From assembly GCA_034406715.1 (NCBI GenBank), contig CP137864.1, forward strand, positions 1,302,001 through 1,366,000: 64,000 bases of DNA, read 5' to 3'. Shown in pieces: positions 23,500-35,872 of this stretch; position 1 is the first letter of the stretch; the number at the start of each line of letters is the position of its first letter. The translations under genes and the position numbers were made by a program. A model generated the notes under the pieces. That model did not search any database, was not told the origin of the DNA, and saw only the letters and a program-made list of their open reading frames with translations. Source of the stretch: Rhodotorula mucilaginosa. Taxonomy: Eukaryota > Basidiomycota > Microbotryomycetes > Sporidiobolales > Sporidiobolaceae.

Positions 23500-24007
23500 A
23501 TGTCCAAGGTCCAGGCACCCGAACTCAAAAAGGTGAGCCGCGTCGCCCTCCTACCTCGTCCCCCTTTTATGCGAGCGACATCGAGCGACACGACCCACCG
23601 CCCCATCTCTAAGCGCCAGGCAGGGCAGGGGCAGTGTAGTCGGACCTCAGCCGCTTCAAGAAGCGAAAGCATAGCCACCACTAGCCAGGCGCACGGACGC
23701 TGACCCCTCCACCCCTCTCCCCGGCTGCTAGTACATGGACAAGCTCCTGTTCGTTAACCTGCAAGGGCACCGCAAAGTGTCGGGCTACCTCCGCGGGTTC
23801 GACATCTTCCTCAACCTCGTCATCGAAGACGCCCGCGAGGAAGGCTCGGCAGACAAGACCGAGTGCGGCACCGTCGTCAGTCCTCCGCCTCCTCTCTCCT
23901 CTCTCTCTCTCTTTCCTCACGCCACCTGACGCTCTGCCCCCCGCCGTCACGCACAGGTCATCCGAGGGAACAGCGTGACAAGTATGGAACTAATGGCAGC
24001 ACGATGA
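23500..24007 (+). CDS. SMX2: Small nuclear ribonucleoprotein Sm G
   Basis: Core Sm ring subunit G of spliceosomal U1, U2, U4 and U5 snRNPs. Three exons (23500-23532, 23732-23875, 23957-24007) encode 75 residues. The sequence MSKVQAPELKK, YMDKLLFVNLQGHRKVSGYL, RGFDIFLNLVIEDA and VVIRGNSVTSMEL matches Sm G, including the Sm1 RGFDxFxNLV and Sm2 IRGNSV motifs. LSm7 is the nearest alternative, but the N-terminal SKVQAPELKK is typical of Sm G. Donors are GTGAGC and GTCAGT. Confidence 0.92.
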
Positions 24008-24344
24008 GCCACCGGTTCCTCCCCTCTCGCGGACCCTCGACGCTGCAATACCCCCCCCCCCCCCGTTGATCCCCTGTCACTTCCTCCCATTCATGTCTTT
24101 CCTGTATACCATAACACACACACACCTGCAAATCCACCTTGTCCCGGTGCACGAGCAGAGGCCGGCGAGTCTCCGGTTCGTACGGTGAGAGAGCGGAAAC
24201 CGTCGTACGAGAGGCAAAGGGCACCGAATCTGGAACGATGCCCGAGCGGTATACGGAACGCCAAAGTGAGCCTCGCCGAGAGAGACCATGAGTCGGGCGA
24301 ATTGCATGAATTACAGCGCAATGCAACAGAAAGGGGGGACCTCT
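24008..24344. repeat. Convergent 3' region with a 14-C run and a short CA repeat
   Basis: Between the 3' ends of SMX2 and URA4. It contains a homopolymer of 14 C at 24051-24064 and a short (CA)n tract near 24114-24126. Nothing else is seen; the C run may be length-variable or a sequencing weak point. Confidence 0.7.
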
Positions 24345-25748
24345 TTATTCCGCAATCTCCCACCCGATCCGCTCGCCCGCGAGGAACGGGATCACAAACT
24401 CGTCGTCGCCCTTGTCCGTTTTGAACCTGAACGCCTTGTCAACAACCTTGCCCGCTCCTCCTCCTCCTCCCGCACTAGTCCTCCGAATCGTGACCTCGTC
24501 CCCCTCCTTTGCCGGGAACCCATAAAACTCCCTCCCGAACCGACTGCAGAACCCTTCCAACCGCTCGAGTGGGATCTGGGCCCGTTCAAACAACTCGGCC
24601 GTGAGCGGCACGAGGTTCGACGAAGTGTAGATCCCCGCCGCACAAGGCGAAGGGAGCGTCACTTCGTCGACGGTCGTCCCATCGGCGGCTTGCACCTGCG
24701 CGACTTGCAGCACCGGCAACTTGGACGAGGCGGGGTGAGGGGCCGAGTCGGACCCGAGGAAGAACTTGGGGTTGCCGTCTCGGACGGCGGCGCGGAGGGC
24801 GGCGCGGTCCGAAGGGAACTTGGCGAGCGGCTTGCAGAACCCGAGAGAGGTCGAGCAGGCGCCGTCGATGGTCAGGGCGAGGTGGTGCGGCGTGATGGTC
24901 GCGACGACGTTCGGAGGCAGGGATTTGACCTATTTGAAGGGGGAGGAGAGGTCAGCAAACAGGCATGCCGGTGGCGAGACATGACTTCCGGCGCGGAGAA
25001 GGCACAAGGCACAAAAACGAAAAACTCACAGCCTCGACTGCCGCGGCGGTGGTGCAGTGCTCGAGCACGATTCGCAGCTTGGGGAACTTGCGGTTGATCT
25101 CGCGCAGATGGGGCAAGAAGCGCTCCTCGGCGTTCAAGACACAGGTGCCCTGGTTGCGTGGTTCAGAGGGGGTCAGCATGCGGTGAAGAGCAGCCTCGAG
25201 CGAATAGACTCACATCCCCGTCGACGTCACTCGGGACTTCTCCGTGCAAGTTGAGGACCATGTCCTCCTTCTCCATCTCGGCAAACACGGCGTCGTACAC
25301 GCCGTAACCCTCCATGCCGACGCCACCCTCCGAGTTGGTCGTGACCCCTCGCGGGTAACTCTTGACGCCGACGATCCCGCCGGCTTTCGCTTGGCGGATG
25401 TGTTCCGGCGTGAGCTGGTTCGAGAGGTAGAGGGAAGGGAGGAGGTGCAGGTTCGGCGCGAGCGCTTGCAGCTCTTTCATGTAGGCGAGGGTTTGCTCCG
25501 GCAAGGTCAGAGGCGGGACCAGATTGGGCTGTGTTGGGGTAGTGCATTGGTCGTCGAAAGGCACGGGGAATCGCCACACGGTGAGCCTCCCGGAAGGAAG
25601 GAAGACAGGAGGAGGAAGGGGGGCGTACCATGACAAAGGCCATCCGGATGCCACCCTGTTCGACATGCGGGGTGACGAGGCGCATCAAGTTGCCCTGGCG
25701 GAGGTGCACATGGGCGTCAAACGGCGCTGGGAGCGTGATCGAGTCCAT
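24345..25748 (-). CDS. URA4: Dihydroorotase, pyrimidine biosynthesis
   Basis: Class II dihydroorotase, closing N-carbamoyl-aspartate to dihydroorotate in pyrimidine synthesis. The first exon starts MDSITLPAPFDAHVHLRQG with the HVHLR zinc motif. Later come GGIVGVKSYPRGVTTNSEGG with the carbamylated-lysine region, VLNLHGEVPSD, LRIVLEHCTTAAAVEAV, ATITPHHL, and FFLGSDSAPHP with the metal-binding Asp. All match URA4/PyrC. Four or five exons give about 375 residues, a normal length. It is divergent from KAP120 across 280 bp. Confidence 0.93.
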
Positions 25749-26028
25749 GGCGGCGGCTATCGGACGAGACGACGAGAAGAGAGCGGAATTGACGAGGGGG
25801 AAGCGGCGAGTCTTGGTAGCGTTGGAGGTAGCTCTGAATAGGCTGTGCGAGCCGGGCATCCACTCTTCCGAGCGAATAGGAGGCGAAGGGGAGGAGAGAG
25901 AGAAATCGCCACTCCTGTTTTTTTCACGCGCCGCTTCAAGTCGCAGTCTTCCGCTTTCCCCGCGGCTCCAGCTGGCAGTCTTGTCCTGCCTGAGCGTAGT
26001 CTGCGAGCGCAGAAACTCGCGCAAAGCT
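25749..26028. promoter_or_regulatory. Divergent promoter between URA4 and KAP120
   Basis: A 280-bp spacer between two divergent start codons. It must hold both promoters and 5' UTRs. No specific element recognised. Confidence 0.5.
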
Positions 26029-29000
26029 ATGGCGGACGCGCCGACTTCGCCGCACGCCGTCCTCGAGGCGTTGCAACTCTCGCTCGCGTCCGACCCGAAC
26101 GCTCTCGACCACGCACGACTCGTCCTCGGCCAGTGGGCGCGCGCACCTCGCTTCTACGCGTACCTCGTCGATGTCTTTACCTCGCGAGAGGGCGTCCAGC
26201 TCGAAGTCAGGTTGCAGGCGGCGCTCCAGTTCAAGAATGGCGTCGAAAAGTACTGGCGCAAGGGGGCTCTCCAGTGAGTTCCTTTCGCTGCGTGTGACGT
26301 ATTGGGAAAGCCCCCGCCGGAATCAGTATACGCGGTCACGGAGAAGGCCGGACTAGCTGCTGACGAGCCCGGTTTCGATGCCTCTCCGTTCTTCGCTTTC
26401 CGCCCTTCCGCAGTGCCATCTCGCCGGAGGAGAAAGACGCCATCCGGCCTCGCCTCTTGCAGATGATCAATGAACCGAGTCGCGTGGTGCGTGTGCTCGA
26501 GGGCCGTTGGAAGCCGACTAAGGGCACTTTCGAATTAACAAGCGGACACACATCCGGACAGTTGGCAAAAACGCTCTCCGTATCGGTCGCAACTATCGCC
26601 AAGTATGATTACGGACTCGAGTGGTGCGCGCTTTTCACAGCAGAGCTTTGTACGACGCCCCCGCACCAGATGCTGAGCGCATGCCGAATCCGTCAGGAAC
26701 GACCTCCCGACCGCTCTGCTTTCCGCGATCCAGTCGGGGCTCGCGCACCCCGACGCGAACGAAGGCCAGATCCTCGTCAACCGGTCACTCCGCTTCCTGA
26801 AAGCGTCCGCCAAAGCGCTCGCCGCGAACCGCATGCCCAAAGGTCGAGCCACCATGATGCGGTTCGCCGAGATTCTGTTTACGCCGCTCGCGCAGATCCA
26901 TGCCGAATTGCTGCGGAGGGCCGTGCAGCAACTGCAGACCGAAGCGAGTACGAGTCAGGAGGCAGGGATCGACCCCTTCGAGAGTCCGTTGCTCGCGTTC
27001 CGCACTCTCCGGTTCCTCCTCATGTACGGGTTCAAGGATCCGGACCTTGCGGGCGAGCCGACCGTGAGTGCCCTCGCCGCGGTTCTCCATCACTCGCCGA
27101 CGCCGACGCTATGCTGAACCACCTCATACTCCTGAACAGGATTTCTACCGATCAACCCTGCCCGCGGTCTCGCAACTCCTCGAACTGCGAGTTTCCCTCC
27201 TCCGCGCTGGCCATCCGTCCACTTCCTCCTCCTCCTTCGTCACCTTCACCAAGCACGTGATTGCGTACGGCGACCTGTCAAGATCACTCGTCACCGACAA
27301 GGTCGCCGCCTTTGGCGCGATGGGCGTCACCGAGCAAGTCCGCGACATCTACATACAGGTGGTCCAGGGTGCAGCGAGCGACATCGTCGCCAACGTCAAA
27401 GGTAGACGGCTCTCCGCTCACCAATTTCGCGCAACGAAGTCCCTGACCGTGCTTCTGGATCACAGATGACCTGCGCTCCCTGTATCCAACACGACTGGTC
27501 GTTCAGGCTCTCCTGCTCATCAAAGCCATGCTCGGCGACTGGGACGGCACCTCGGCCCTGCCCGTCTCTCCCGACTTTGTGCAGCAGTTTGCAGAAGTCT
27601 TGATCACGCGGATGTTGCCACTGAGGCAGGAGGATCTGCAAAAGTGGGAACAGGACCCGGAGGAGTGGATGAACGAGGAGGAACAGGACCGATGGGAATA
27701 TGATCTGCGAGTCAGTCGCGCGTTCTTTCTGGTTTCACGATGATGAGGACGCCGCTGACCGGATCTCGCCCTCAGCCGTGCGCCGAGTACGTCTTGAAAG
27801 CGCTCCTGAGTGCACATCGGGAACAGCTCGGTCCAAACATGGCTGCGCTGTTGCAGCAAGTCTCGAGTCAGTCTCCCCGTCACTAAGTCTGCGCGCCTCG
27901 ACGACCAGCTCACCGTTCCTCCTCCGACCGCAGCGCCGCAGAATATGGACGACTTGCTCTTGAAGGAAGCCGTCTACACGGCCATCGGACGAAGTCCGAG
28001 CGATCTCGAGAAATACATCGACTTCAATCAGTGGCTCGAGGGGACGTTGTCGGCCGAGTGTGCCGGGACGGACTCTGCGTGCGTGCCCAGTTGACTTTAC
28101 GAGCGTGTCCGCGCTGGATACTTACTGACTCCGAAATGGACCGACAGGTACCGCATCATCCGACGACGGATCGCCTGGCTTCTCGGCAACTGGGTCGGCG
28201 AGGACCTCGCAGCTTCGTCACGAAATCAGATCTACGCCCTGCTCGTCCACCTCGTCGGCCGGAACCCGTCTACGGATCAGGCGATCCGCCTCACGGCAGC
28301 TCGGAGTCTCGCTCGGTGCGACACGTGGGACTTTGACCAGGCGGCGTTCCTGCCGCACTTGCCGGCGGCGATCGAGGAGGTTGTGCAGTTGCTGGGGGAG
28401 GTTTCGGAGCCGGATTCCATGATGCGCCTGAATCAGACTCTCGGCGTCATCATCGCCCGGGTGGAAGGACACGTGAGTGCTTCGGATGAGTCTGTGCCTC
28501 GCACACTGGACCTGCACATACTCACCGCCTCACCCCTAACACCGCAGATCGCACCGTACTCGCAGCAGCTCGCCGTCATCCTGGAGCAGATGTGGCAAAC
28601 CTGTCAAGAGAGTCATTCCCAGACTTCGATCCTCGTCACTTTCACCAGGCTGTGCGAAGTGAGCTCTTCCCCCAAGGTTGCCTCATCGCGAACAACCGAG
28701 CGGGTATTGACGTCTCTCTCGTCCTGTCGCAGGCACTCGGTGAACAGTCGCAACCTCTGCAGCCTCAGGCTTGCCAAATCATCCGCTCCAGCGTCGACCC
28801 GACAAACGTGAGTGCTCATCATCTCGTCTCTAGCCGTCTCGGTATACCCTAACCGGGTTGCATTCCTCTCGCAGCCGTCGTACATCTACCTGCAGGAGGA
28901 CGGTCTGGAACTCTGGCAGGTGCTCCTGCGGCGTTCGACTTCCCTCTCTCCCGAGATGCTCTCCCTGCTTCCTCTCCTCGTCTCGCTACTTGCCAATGGC

Positions 29001-30268
29001 ACGGACATCCTACCAAGGTGCCTGGCCATCTTCGAAAGTTACCTTCTGCTCGACTCTCCTTCGGTGGTCTCGGTGCGTCGGCTTCGATTGATTTGTCCCC
29101 CACACGAGACGCGGATCCTGACCCACCTTCGTGTGCAGGCCTGCGCGAGCCCCTTCTTTGCATCCATACACGGCCTCCTGGAGGGATTGAAGTTCGAAGC
29201 CGTCAAGGTCGTCCTGCATGCGCTCAACACCGTGTACCAGACCGCCCCGACTTCAGCCTGGGCTGGTGCTCTCGAATCGTCGGGTTGCTTCGCAACGTAC
29301 CTCAAGGTCATCAGCGGCGTAAGTTTGCCGTCCCTTTTCCATTTCATACCCACCGGAAGTGCAACATTTACAGGCTCTCTCTCTGCAGGACGAGTCGGCT
29401 TTGACCATCACCAAATGTGGGCAACTTTTGTCAGCACATATCGTTTAGACGTCGAAGGGCTGCTGACCATTCAACTTGTTTCCAGACCTCGCATCTCTTA
29501 CTCGCATCATCCTCGCATCACCCGATACCTTTCATCAACTCGTCGCAACGACTGCTTCCCGCATCGGGACATCACCCGACGCCATCCTCGATACGATCGT
29601 TACGCAATACGTCGACCGCGTCAGTTCCTTTTCAGACTTAACGCTTCGCAACGAGACTGACCAACTCCCCACGCGACAGCTCGACAACATGTCCCAAGGT
29701 CGGCAACGCAAACTCGCCGCACTCGCCCTTGCATACCTCGTCCCGACTACGAATCCCGTCATACTCGGTCGCCTCTCGGACCTCGTCGCGCTGTGGTCGA
29801 GCGTTCTCGCGCAAACAGAAGAGTCAGATCAGGGAGAGTGCGTCGCGGTCTGCCTTCTCTCCAAGTTCACCCCCGCTCTTGATGGCTGACGCGCCTGCCA
29901 ACCTTCAGTGCGGAACTGTACCACATTCCCGATGATTATCAGAGTGACGTCGAGATCGACTACACCGAGACTGCCGAGACGAAACGGCGACAAGCTGTAA
30001 GTCCTCCTCGTTCGTGTTGGGTTTGCTTTCACGTGCTTTGGTCCGGTCTTTCTCTCTGACGTCCCGCCCATTCACTTCTTGCGCGCAGCTCTCTGCGCAA
30101 GACCCCGTCAGCGCACAACCTCTCAAAGCCACTATCGGTCAGAAGCTCGCCGAAGCGCAGCAACTCAACGGAGGCGCCCACGCTTTCCAGCAGCAGTGGC
30201 TGTCGAGAGTCGATCCGCTTCTCGTCGAGGACCTCGTCCAGCGGCTCGAGGGGCGACTCGCAGGTTGA
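26029..30268 (+). CDS. KAP120: Importin-beta family karyopherin, KAP120/importin-11
   Basis: Nuclear import receptor made of HEAT repeats. It begins MADAPTSPHAVLEALQLSL with the importin-beta N-terminal domain (ARLVLGQWARAPRFYAYLVDVF, RLQAALQFKNGVEKYW). Further exons match importin-11: SVATIAKYDYGLEW, QEDLQKWEQDPEEWMNEEE, DRWEYDLRPCAEYVLKALL, MDDLLLKEAVYTAIGRSPSDL, YRIIRRRIAWLLGNWVGEDL, PSYIYLQEDGLELWQVLL. About a dozen short introns are needed, and all checked junctions are GT-AG and in frame. Roughly 1,100 residues. The C-terminus is VEDLVQRLEGRLAG at 30268. The exact borders of some middle exons (29330-29480) are less certain. Confidence 0.9.
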
Positions 30269-30577
30269 GGACTCTCCCTGTTGCGTATCCTGCCACCGAT
30301 CAGACGGGCGGTACTACTTTCTTGTAGCTGCAACCTTGTCGTTCTTTTCCTTTCTTCCGAGTGTGAGTTCAGGAGAGGCCTTGCCGACGGAAGAACGTCG
30401 CTGCTGGGCGTGGCGCTGCGGAGTAGATAGCCTAATCGACTCGTCCATACCGCGGGATCCCAAAGTACTGCCGATTCTCGACGCTTGCCAGCAGACTGCT
30501 TGCTCATCTGCTTCTTTCGCTCTTTTGCTCTCTCCCTCTTCTCGCCCCGTCACAGCTCGCATCTCGAACCGCTAGAC
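30269..30577. promoter_or_regulatory. Intergenic: KAP120 3' flank and PKR1 promoter
   Basis: A 309-bp gap between same-strand genes. Pyrimidine-rich just before PKR1 (30505-30560), as often seen near transcription starts in such yeasts. Nothing else found. Confidence 0.45.
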
Positions 30578-31007
30578 ATGGCTACACAGGCATCAACGGC
30601 CAAGCCGCAATCGCGGTCCATGCTCGCCGACATCGTCGACTCGATCTTTACGCCGGGGACCAACTCGGGCCTGATCCGCGCGATGGACATGTCGTTCTAC
30701 GCGCTCTTTGCGGTCCTCGTCGTCATGGTCGTCTTGACAAGAGGCAACGGGCATATCTGCGCCCTTTTTGCGCTCAGCGTGGGGTTGTTTGCGAGCATCA
30801 AGTGGTGCGTCGGCTCGTGCGATGTCCGCGTCATCAGGGTGGCTTCCAGTTCGAAACTGGGGACTCTGTGCCGACTGACGCCTTCTAATTGCCGACAGGT
30901 TCTTGGTCCAAATTGCCGAAGCGGAGGAGCAACACCGCCGGGAGCGGTTAGCCAAAGAGCAGCAGCAAGAAGCCGACGCCGCGATCAAGGGCGGCAAAGC
31001 ACAGTAA
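30578..31007 (+). CDS. PKR1: V-ATPase assembly factor PKR1
   Basis: Small ER membrane protein that helps assemble the V0 sector of the vacuolar ATPase. Two exons give about 111 residues: MADIVDSIF-like LADIVDSIFTPGTNSGLIRAM, then two close hydrophobic segments (FYALFAVLVVMVVLT and ICALFALSVGLFASIKWFLV), then a charged tail with Gln/Glu/Arg. The single intron (GTGCGT donor, GACAG acceptor) splits IKW. Length and topology match Pkr1, where the SIFTPGT motif is shared. Confidence 0.87.
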
Positions 31008-31298
31008 AGGGGCTAGCGTGTGCGTGCACATATACTCCTTGCGCCCAGTTGCTCTGCCCGCTGACAGACAGCACATCTTAGCTCCGCGAGACCGCCTCAC
31101 AGATACCCAGACTCGTCGAGATACCCTTTCGCCTGCAATCGCATGTCACCTCCGCTCGGCTGTGTCGGAGAGCCTCGGACCAGCTAGAGGGAAGAGAACC
31201 TGCGCTAGATTGACAACAGAACACGAGCAGACTACGTGGGAAGAGATCGTCTTTGTAAAGGAGGGAGCGTTTGAGTCGAGGAGGTCGTCGACTCGCGG

Positions 31299-32306
31299 TC
31301 ATCGCTTCTTGCCCTTGGCGTCGAACCAGGTCTTGATCTGCCTAGCAGAGGTCTCTCCGGCGGAAAAGACTGCGCAGGTGTCGCATCAGCGAGAAGGACG
31401 GCGTCAGCGCCATCAAGCAGAACCCTGCGAGATCCCGGATTCGGCAACAACGGAGGAACGCCTGCGACTCACGCTCCTTCTCCCAACTGTCGAGCCCTTG
31501 CGCAAACTCGTATGCGGCGCCTTCGCCTCCGTGATCCGCGAGCGAGTGCTGGCTCTGGTCCATGATCTCGATCAGGCGGGTCTTGAAGCTGGTTTCGAGG
31601 ATGGCGGAGAGCTCGGCGTCTTCGACCCTGTGCGTCAGGACCCGCCACGACGAAAAACAAAGCTCGGTCCAATATAAGCGCGAGGAACACGGGAGCAATG
31701 AATTCGCGTTCCGTTGTACGCACAGATGCAGTAACCGGATTCCGCCCGAGTAGAAAGCGCCTCCTCCGCCGCCCAAGTTTCGCAGATTGAGTGCGGTCGG
31801 CGAAGCGCGCAGTGCGTGTCGGACTTGAGGGGCATAGGCTCTCGGCATGGTCAAGTCGACAATGTCCCTGGATGACGCCGTGTTAGCGATTGGATGGACG
31901 CGTCGCTATGGGGTTCTGAGTAGCGGGTGCGCACTGTTCCGAGATCTTTTGCGCGAGCCAGTAGGGCAGTTCTAGAGTTGTGTTTGCTCGCAGCTGTTGC
32001 CGGTATCAAGGGCCTCGCTTGTCAGCCCCGGAGAGGTCATTGTTGATCAGCCTGGAAAGGAGGCGGCGACTCACGTCCGTCTCGGCCGCTCCTTCGAGGT
32101 GGCCGGTGTTGGGCACGTCGAACGCCACGCGACAAGGCAGTTTCTGCGTGGACAGGTAGCAAATAGGGTCGTCAGTTCCTCCGGGGAAGTGTCTACGTCG
32201 TCGCGACGAGACGCGACCGGTCGAGGGCGACGACGAGACAGGCTGGTCAGGGGCGACTGACTGTAGAATCGTCGAGGAACTCTGTCACAGACAGGAACGC
32301 AGCCAT
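31299..32306 (-). CDS. PSF3: GINS complex subunit PSF3
   Basis: Part of the CMG replicative helicase (Cdc45-MCM-GINS). Exons join MAAFLSVTEFLDDST to KLPCRVAFDVPNTGHLEG, to LRANTTLELPYWLAQKISEQ, to DIVDLTMPRAYAPQVRHALR, to VEDAELSAILETSFKTRLIEI, and end with SARQIKTWFDAKGKKR. ELPYWLA and the PRAY region are hallmarks of Psf3. Six or so exons. The short PKR1-PSF3 convergent spacer (31008-31298) holds no gene. It is divergent from the fungalysin gene across 250 bp. Confidence 0.88.
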
Positions 32307-32556
32307 CGTTGCCTCGTCTGCTGGCTGACAGTCACTATGCGAGCGAGGTGACAGCGTCCAGTGGAAAGGTTCACTTCCAAGCCCTCCCCTGAGGCAAAGC
32401 GGCACGCCAATCAGCTGATGCTCCCCCACTTTACCCGAAATGTGTGGGGCTTATCGCCCGCGCACGCAAGGCGGCGCAAGCGAGGCCGAGAGCGGAGTCA
32501 TCCTCATCTGCTCTCTTCCCACAACAGCGAACACCTCCAGTGACCAGTCTATTCTT

Positions 32557-35500
32557 ATGCCATATATAACACAGAGATCATCTCGCAAAGCTACGCTCCG
32601 TCTCGCCCCGTCTCGCACCACCGTCGTTGCCACCGCCGCCCTCGCCGCCTCGCTCGGATCGCTTGGATCGGCGCTCGTTGTCCCTCCGTCGGTCGCTGCA
32701 CCGGCGTCGTTCGCGGGACTCGCAGACGCGCAGCACGTCTCGAGTGTACGCAAGACCCTCAACTGGGGACCGAACCTCCACGCCCGAGTCGAACACGACC
32801 ACGATGTCGACCCTTCGTCCCCGCTGACCATCTTCAATGCGAACCACTTCGATGCGATTCACCACATCGGCACCAACTGCGACCACATCGACGTCGAGAA
32901 GCATACCGACCTCGGTCGCTGCGTCGGTCGAGAACTCGCGCGCGCGTTCGTCACGCAGTTGCACCCGCACGAGGACTTCCGCCTCGTCAGCGCCACCCTC
33001 TCGCAGCACAGCGCCATCGTCCACGCGCACTTTGTCCAGCTCATCGACGGCATCCCCGTCAGCAACGGCAACTTGAACGTCAACGTCGATCTCCACTCGG
33101 CCAAGGTCTTGTCGTACGGCGACTCGTCTTACACCCGCCACAAAGGCCGCCGCGGCCCCCGCCAGTCGCGTGACCTCCGCCGCCAAGGCGCCGACGGCAG
33201 TGAGCAGAAGCAGCAGCCGGCCGCTCCGCTGCGCCGCGTTGGTTCCAACTGGAGGAACCGCGTCCAGCGTTGGACGAGCGAGGCCGTCCACGCCGTCGAG
33301 TCCGCTGCCGGCCAGCTCGTGTTTGGCTCAGCTCCGCTCGACTCGGGCCCTCAGGGCGGCAGCGACCACCGCGAGCACGAATCCGACGCCAGCCCGCACG
33401 GCCGTGTCGACATCGCAGACCCGCGCGAGGGTCTGCTGACCTTCCTCGCGATCCAGGCGACCAACCTCGAGCTCTTGCAGCGGATCGAGTCGGTCCCTCG
33501 CCGCCAGCTCATCGACCAGATGCGCGTCGTCCCCGTCGCCCGTATCGCCGCGACCGTCTCGGCCGAGTCGCTCCACGCGAGCGACTCGCACGACTTTGTC
33601 ATCGAGAACGTGCCCGAACTCGTCGAGGAACCCGTCACGGCGACTCTCTCGTGGGTGCACGACGACCACAACATCAAGCTCGCTTGGAAGTACGTGCTCA
33701 AGACCCACGACAACATGTACGAGGCGTACATGACGGCCGACGGCGACATCACGCCCGGCGACGAGGAAGCGCTCCTCGTTGTTGACTGGGTGCGCGATCT
33801 CCGCCCGACCGGTGGCGAACTCGGCATCGAAGCGATGGCCTCGTTCGGAGGCGCGCGCACGCTCCTCCGCGACCTCGACTCGCGTGACCACCTCGCGTCC
33901 GCGAATGCCATGCCGGCGTCCTCGCGCGCTTCGAGTCACCGCACTTCGACCACCGACGCCAAGCTCGTCGCCAAGATGCAGGCCATCGACCCGACCTACA
34001 AGGTCTACTCGTGGGGTACCAACGCTCCCGACGAGGGCAAGCGCCTCGTCCTGCACGGCGCGCCCGGCATCAAGCTCGACCAGGAAGCGAGTCCGGCGGG
34101 GTGGCACACGGTCCCGAAGGACAAGCACCGCGGCGACGGCCCGTACAACCAGGACACGTTCTATTTCGAGACGCGTGGGAACAACGTCCTGGCGCAGGAC
34201 AACCCTGACGGTGGCAACTCGATGGACGGGTTCCGCGCGAATGGAGGCGACGAGATGGCCTTTGAGTTCCCGATTCACATGGTGGGTCCGCTCTTCCTTT
34301 TCCTTCTCATCATTCGTCACTAATCTTCTTCCTCCTCAGACCAAACCTGGCACTCCACTCGAGCCGGTCTCGTACGTGAACGCGAGTGTCACCGAGCTGT
34401 TCTGTAAGTCTCGCTTTTTCCACGCATCTCGGCTTCGGTGCTGACTCCCCTCTACACAGATACCAACAACCTCTACCACGATCTCCTCTACCGCTATGGC
34501 TTTGGTATGTCTTCATACTCGATCTATGCATGGCTCGCATGCTGACACCGATGGGATGGCCACCAGATGAGGAGAACGGCAACTTTCAAGAGTACAACTT
34601 TGACCGCGGCGGTCGCGGCGGTGATGCCGTACAGGCCAACGCCCAGGACGGTTCTGGCTACAATGTGAGCATTTCTGCTGCGCGGGATCTTGACGAGAGC
34701 TCTGGCTGACGTGCGCGGTCGCTGTTGCAGAAGTGAGTCGAGAGACCAAACCTGGAAGGAGACGAGAGCGTCGAAACCCGATTCCCGCGTCTGTTTCAAA
34801 CGTACTGACGCGTTTCGTCAGTGCGAACTTCGGGACTCCCCCTGATGGCTCGAGGCCGAGGATGCGGATGTACGTCTGGACGGCGCAGCAGCCGTACCGC
34901 GACGGCGACTTTGAAGGTGCGTTCTCTCCCTCCGGCACACTTTCGACCCATCCCGACTCTCGGCTACCATCTATAACAGATGGTCATGTAGAGTAGAACA
35001 GCGAACGAGGCGATACAGGTGCTGACACGACCTTTTTTCCAGCTGGAATCGTCCTCCACGAGTACTCGCACGGCTTGTCGACGCGCCTGACGGGTGGCCC
35101 GGCTAATTCCGGCTGTCTCGGATGGGGTGAGGCAGGTGGCCAGGGAGAAGGAGCAGGAGACTGGCTCGCCACGATGATCCGTATGCACGACCCGAACGTC
35201 ACCGACTATTCGATGGGCGAATGGGCGAGCGGTCGCAAGAACGGCATTCGATTCTTCCGCTATTCCCGCAACATGACCGAAAACCCATCTACGTACAAGT
35301 ACCTCGACAAGCCCGGCTACTGGGGGGTGCACGCACAGGGCGAGGTGTATGCCGAAATTCTTTTCGAGATGGCGAACGACTTGATCGACGTGCACGGCTT
35401 CCACCCGACCCTCTTCCCGCCGCCTTTCAACTCTACCGACGCGAACGGCTTCTACTCGGAGGAGATCCTGCAGAAGACCGGCAAGCGCGTTCCTGCGCAC

Positions 35501-35872
35501 GGCAACACGCTCGCGCTCCAGCTGGTCATTGACGGCATGAAACTCCAGCCGTGCCGCCCTTCGTTCGTTAACGCCCGCGACGCCATCCTGACGGCAGACC
35601 AGGCCTTGACTGGCGGCGACAACCAGTGCACCCTCTGGAAGTCGTTCGCCAAGCGCGGTCTCGGTCCGGGCGCGCGCGTCGTCGGCAGCACCCCCTGGGG
35701 CGGCGGAGTCCACGAGGAGGACTTTGACGTCCCAAAGAAGTGCCGCGGTGGCAAGCACGAGGACGACCGCGCGCCGAAGCCCAAGCCGGGCAAGCCCGGA
35801 CGCGGCGAGCGTCAGTTTGGCGACCGCCAGGCGCAGCGTGGTCGCAAGGGTCGCGCCGCCGCCGCCGTCTAG
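32557..35872 (+). CDS. Fungalysin-type secreted metalloprotease (peptidase M36)
   Basis: Secreted zinc endopeptidase. The N-terminus has a hydrophobic segment typical of a signal peptide ([20 protein letters not shown]), then a long propeptide ([35 protein letters not shown]). The catalytic half includes [47 protein letters not shown], then [14 protein letters not shown], and zinc motif HEYSH followed by [12 protein letters not shown]. The usual GEGWSD is GEGAGD here. About 950 residues in eight exons, one of them only 2 nt (34731-34732), needed to keep N-N-A-N-F-G-T-P in frame. The C-terminal tail is Lys/Arg/Gly-rich ([15 protein letters not shown]), unusual for the family. Confidence 0.93.
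34731..34732 (+). other. Two-nucleotide micro-exon in the fungalysin gene
   Basis: Upstream exon ends GGC TAC AAT at 34664. Intron 34665-34730 runs GTGAGC to TTGCAG, with CTGAC at 34706-34710. Then AA, then intron 34733-34821 runs GTGAGT to GTCAG, with CTGAC just upstream. The next exon starts T GCG AAC TTC. AA plus T makes Asn and restores the family sequence YNNANF-TPPDG. Skipping the AA shifts the frame. Confidence 0.8.

Noticed and set aside
33328-34320. 330-codon minus-strand frame opposite the fungalysin gene
   Set aside because: Antisense shadow of a certain gene; composition dominated by Val, Arg and Asp.
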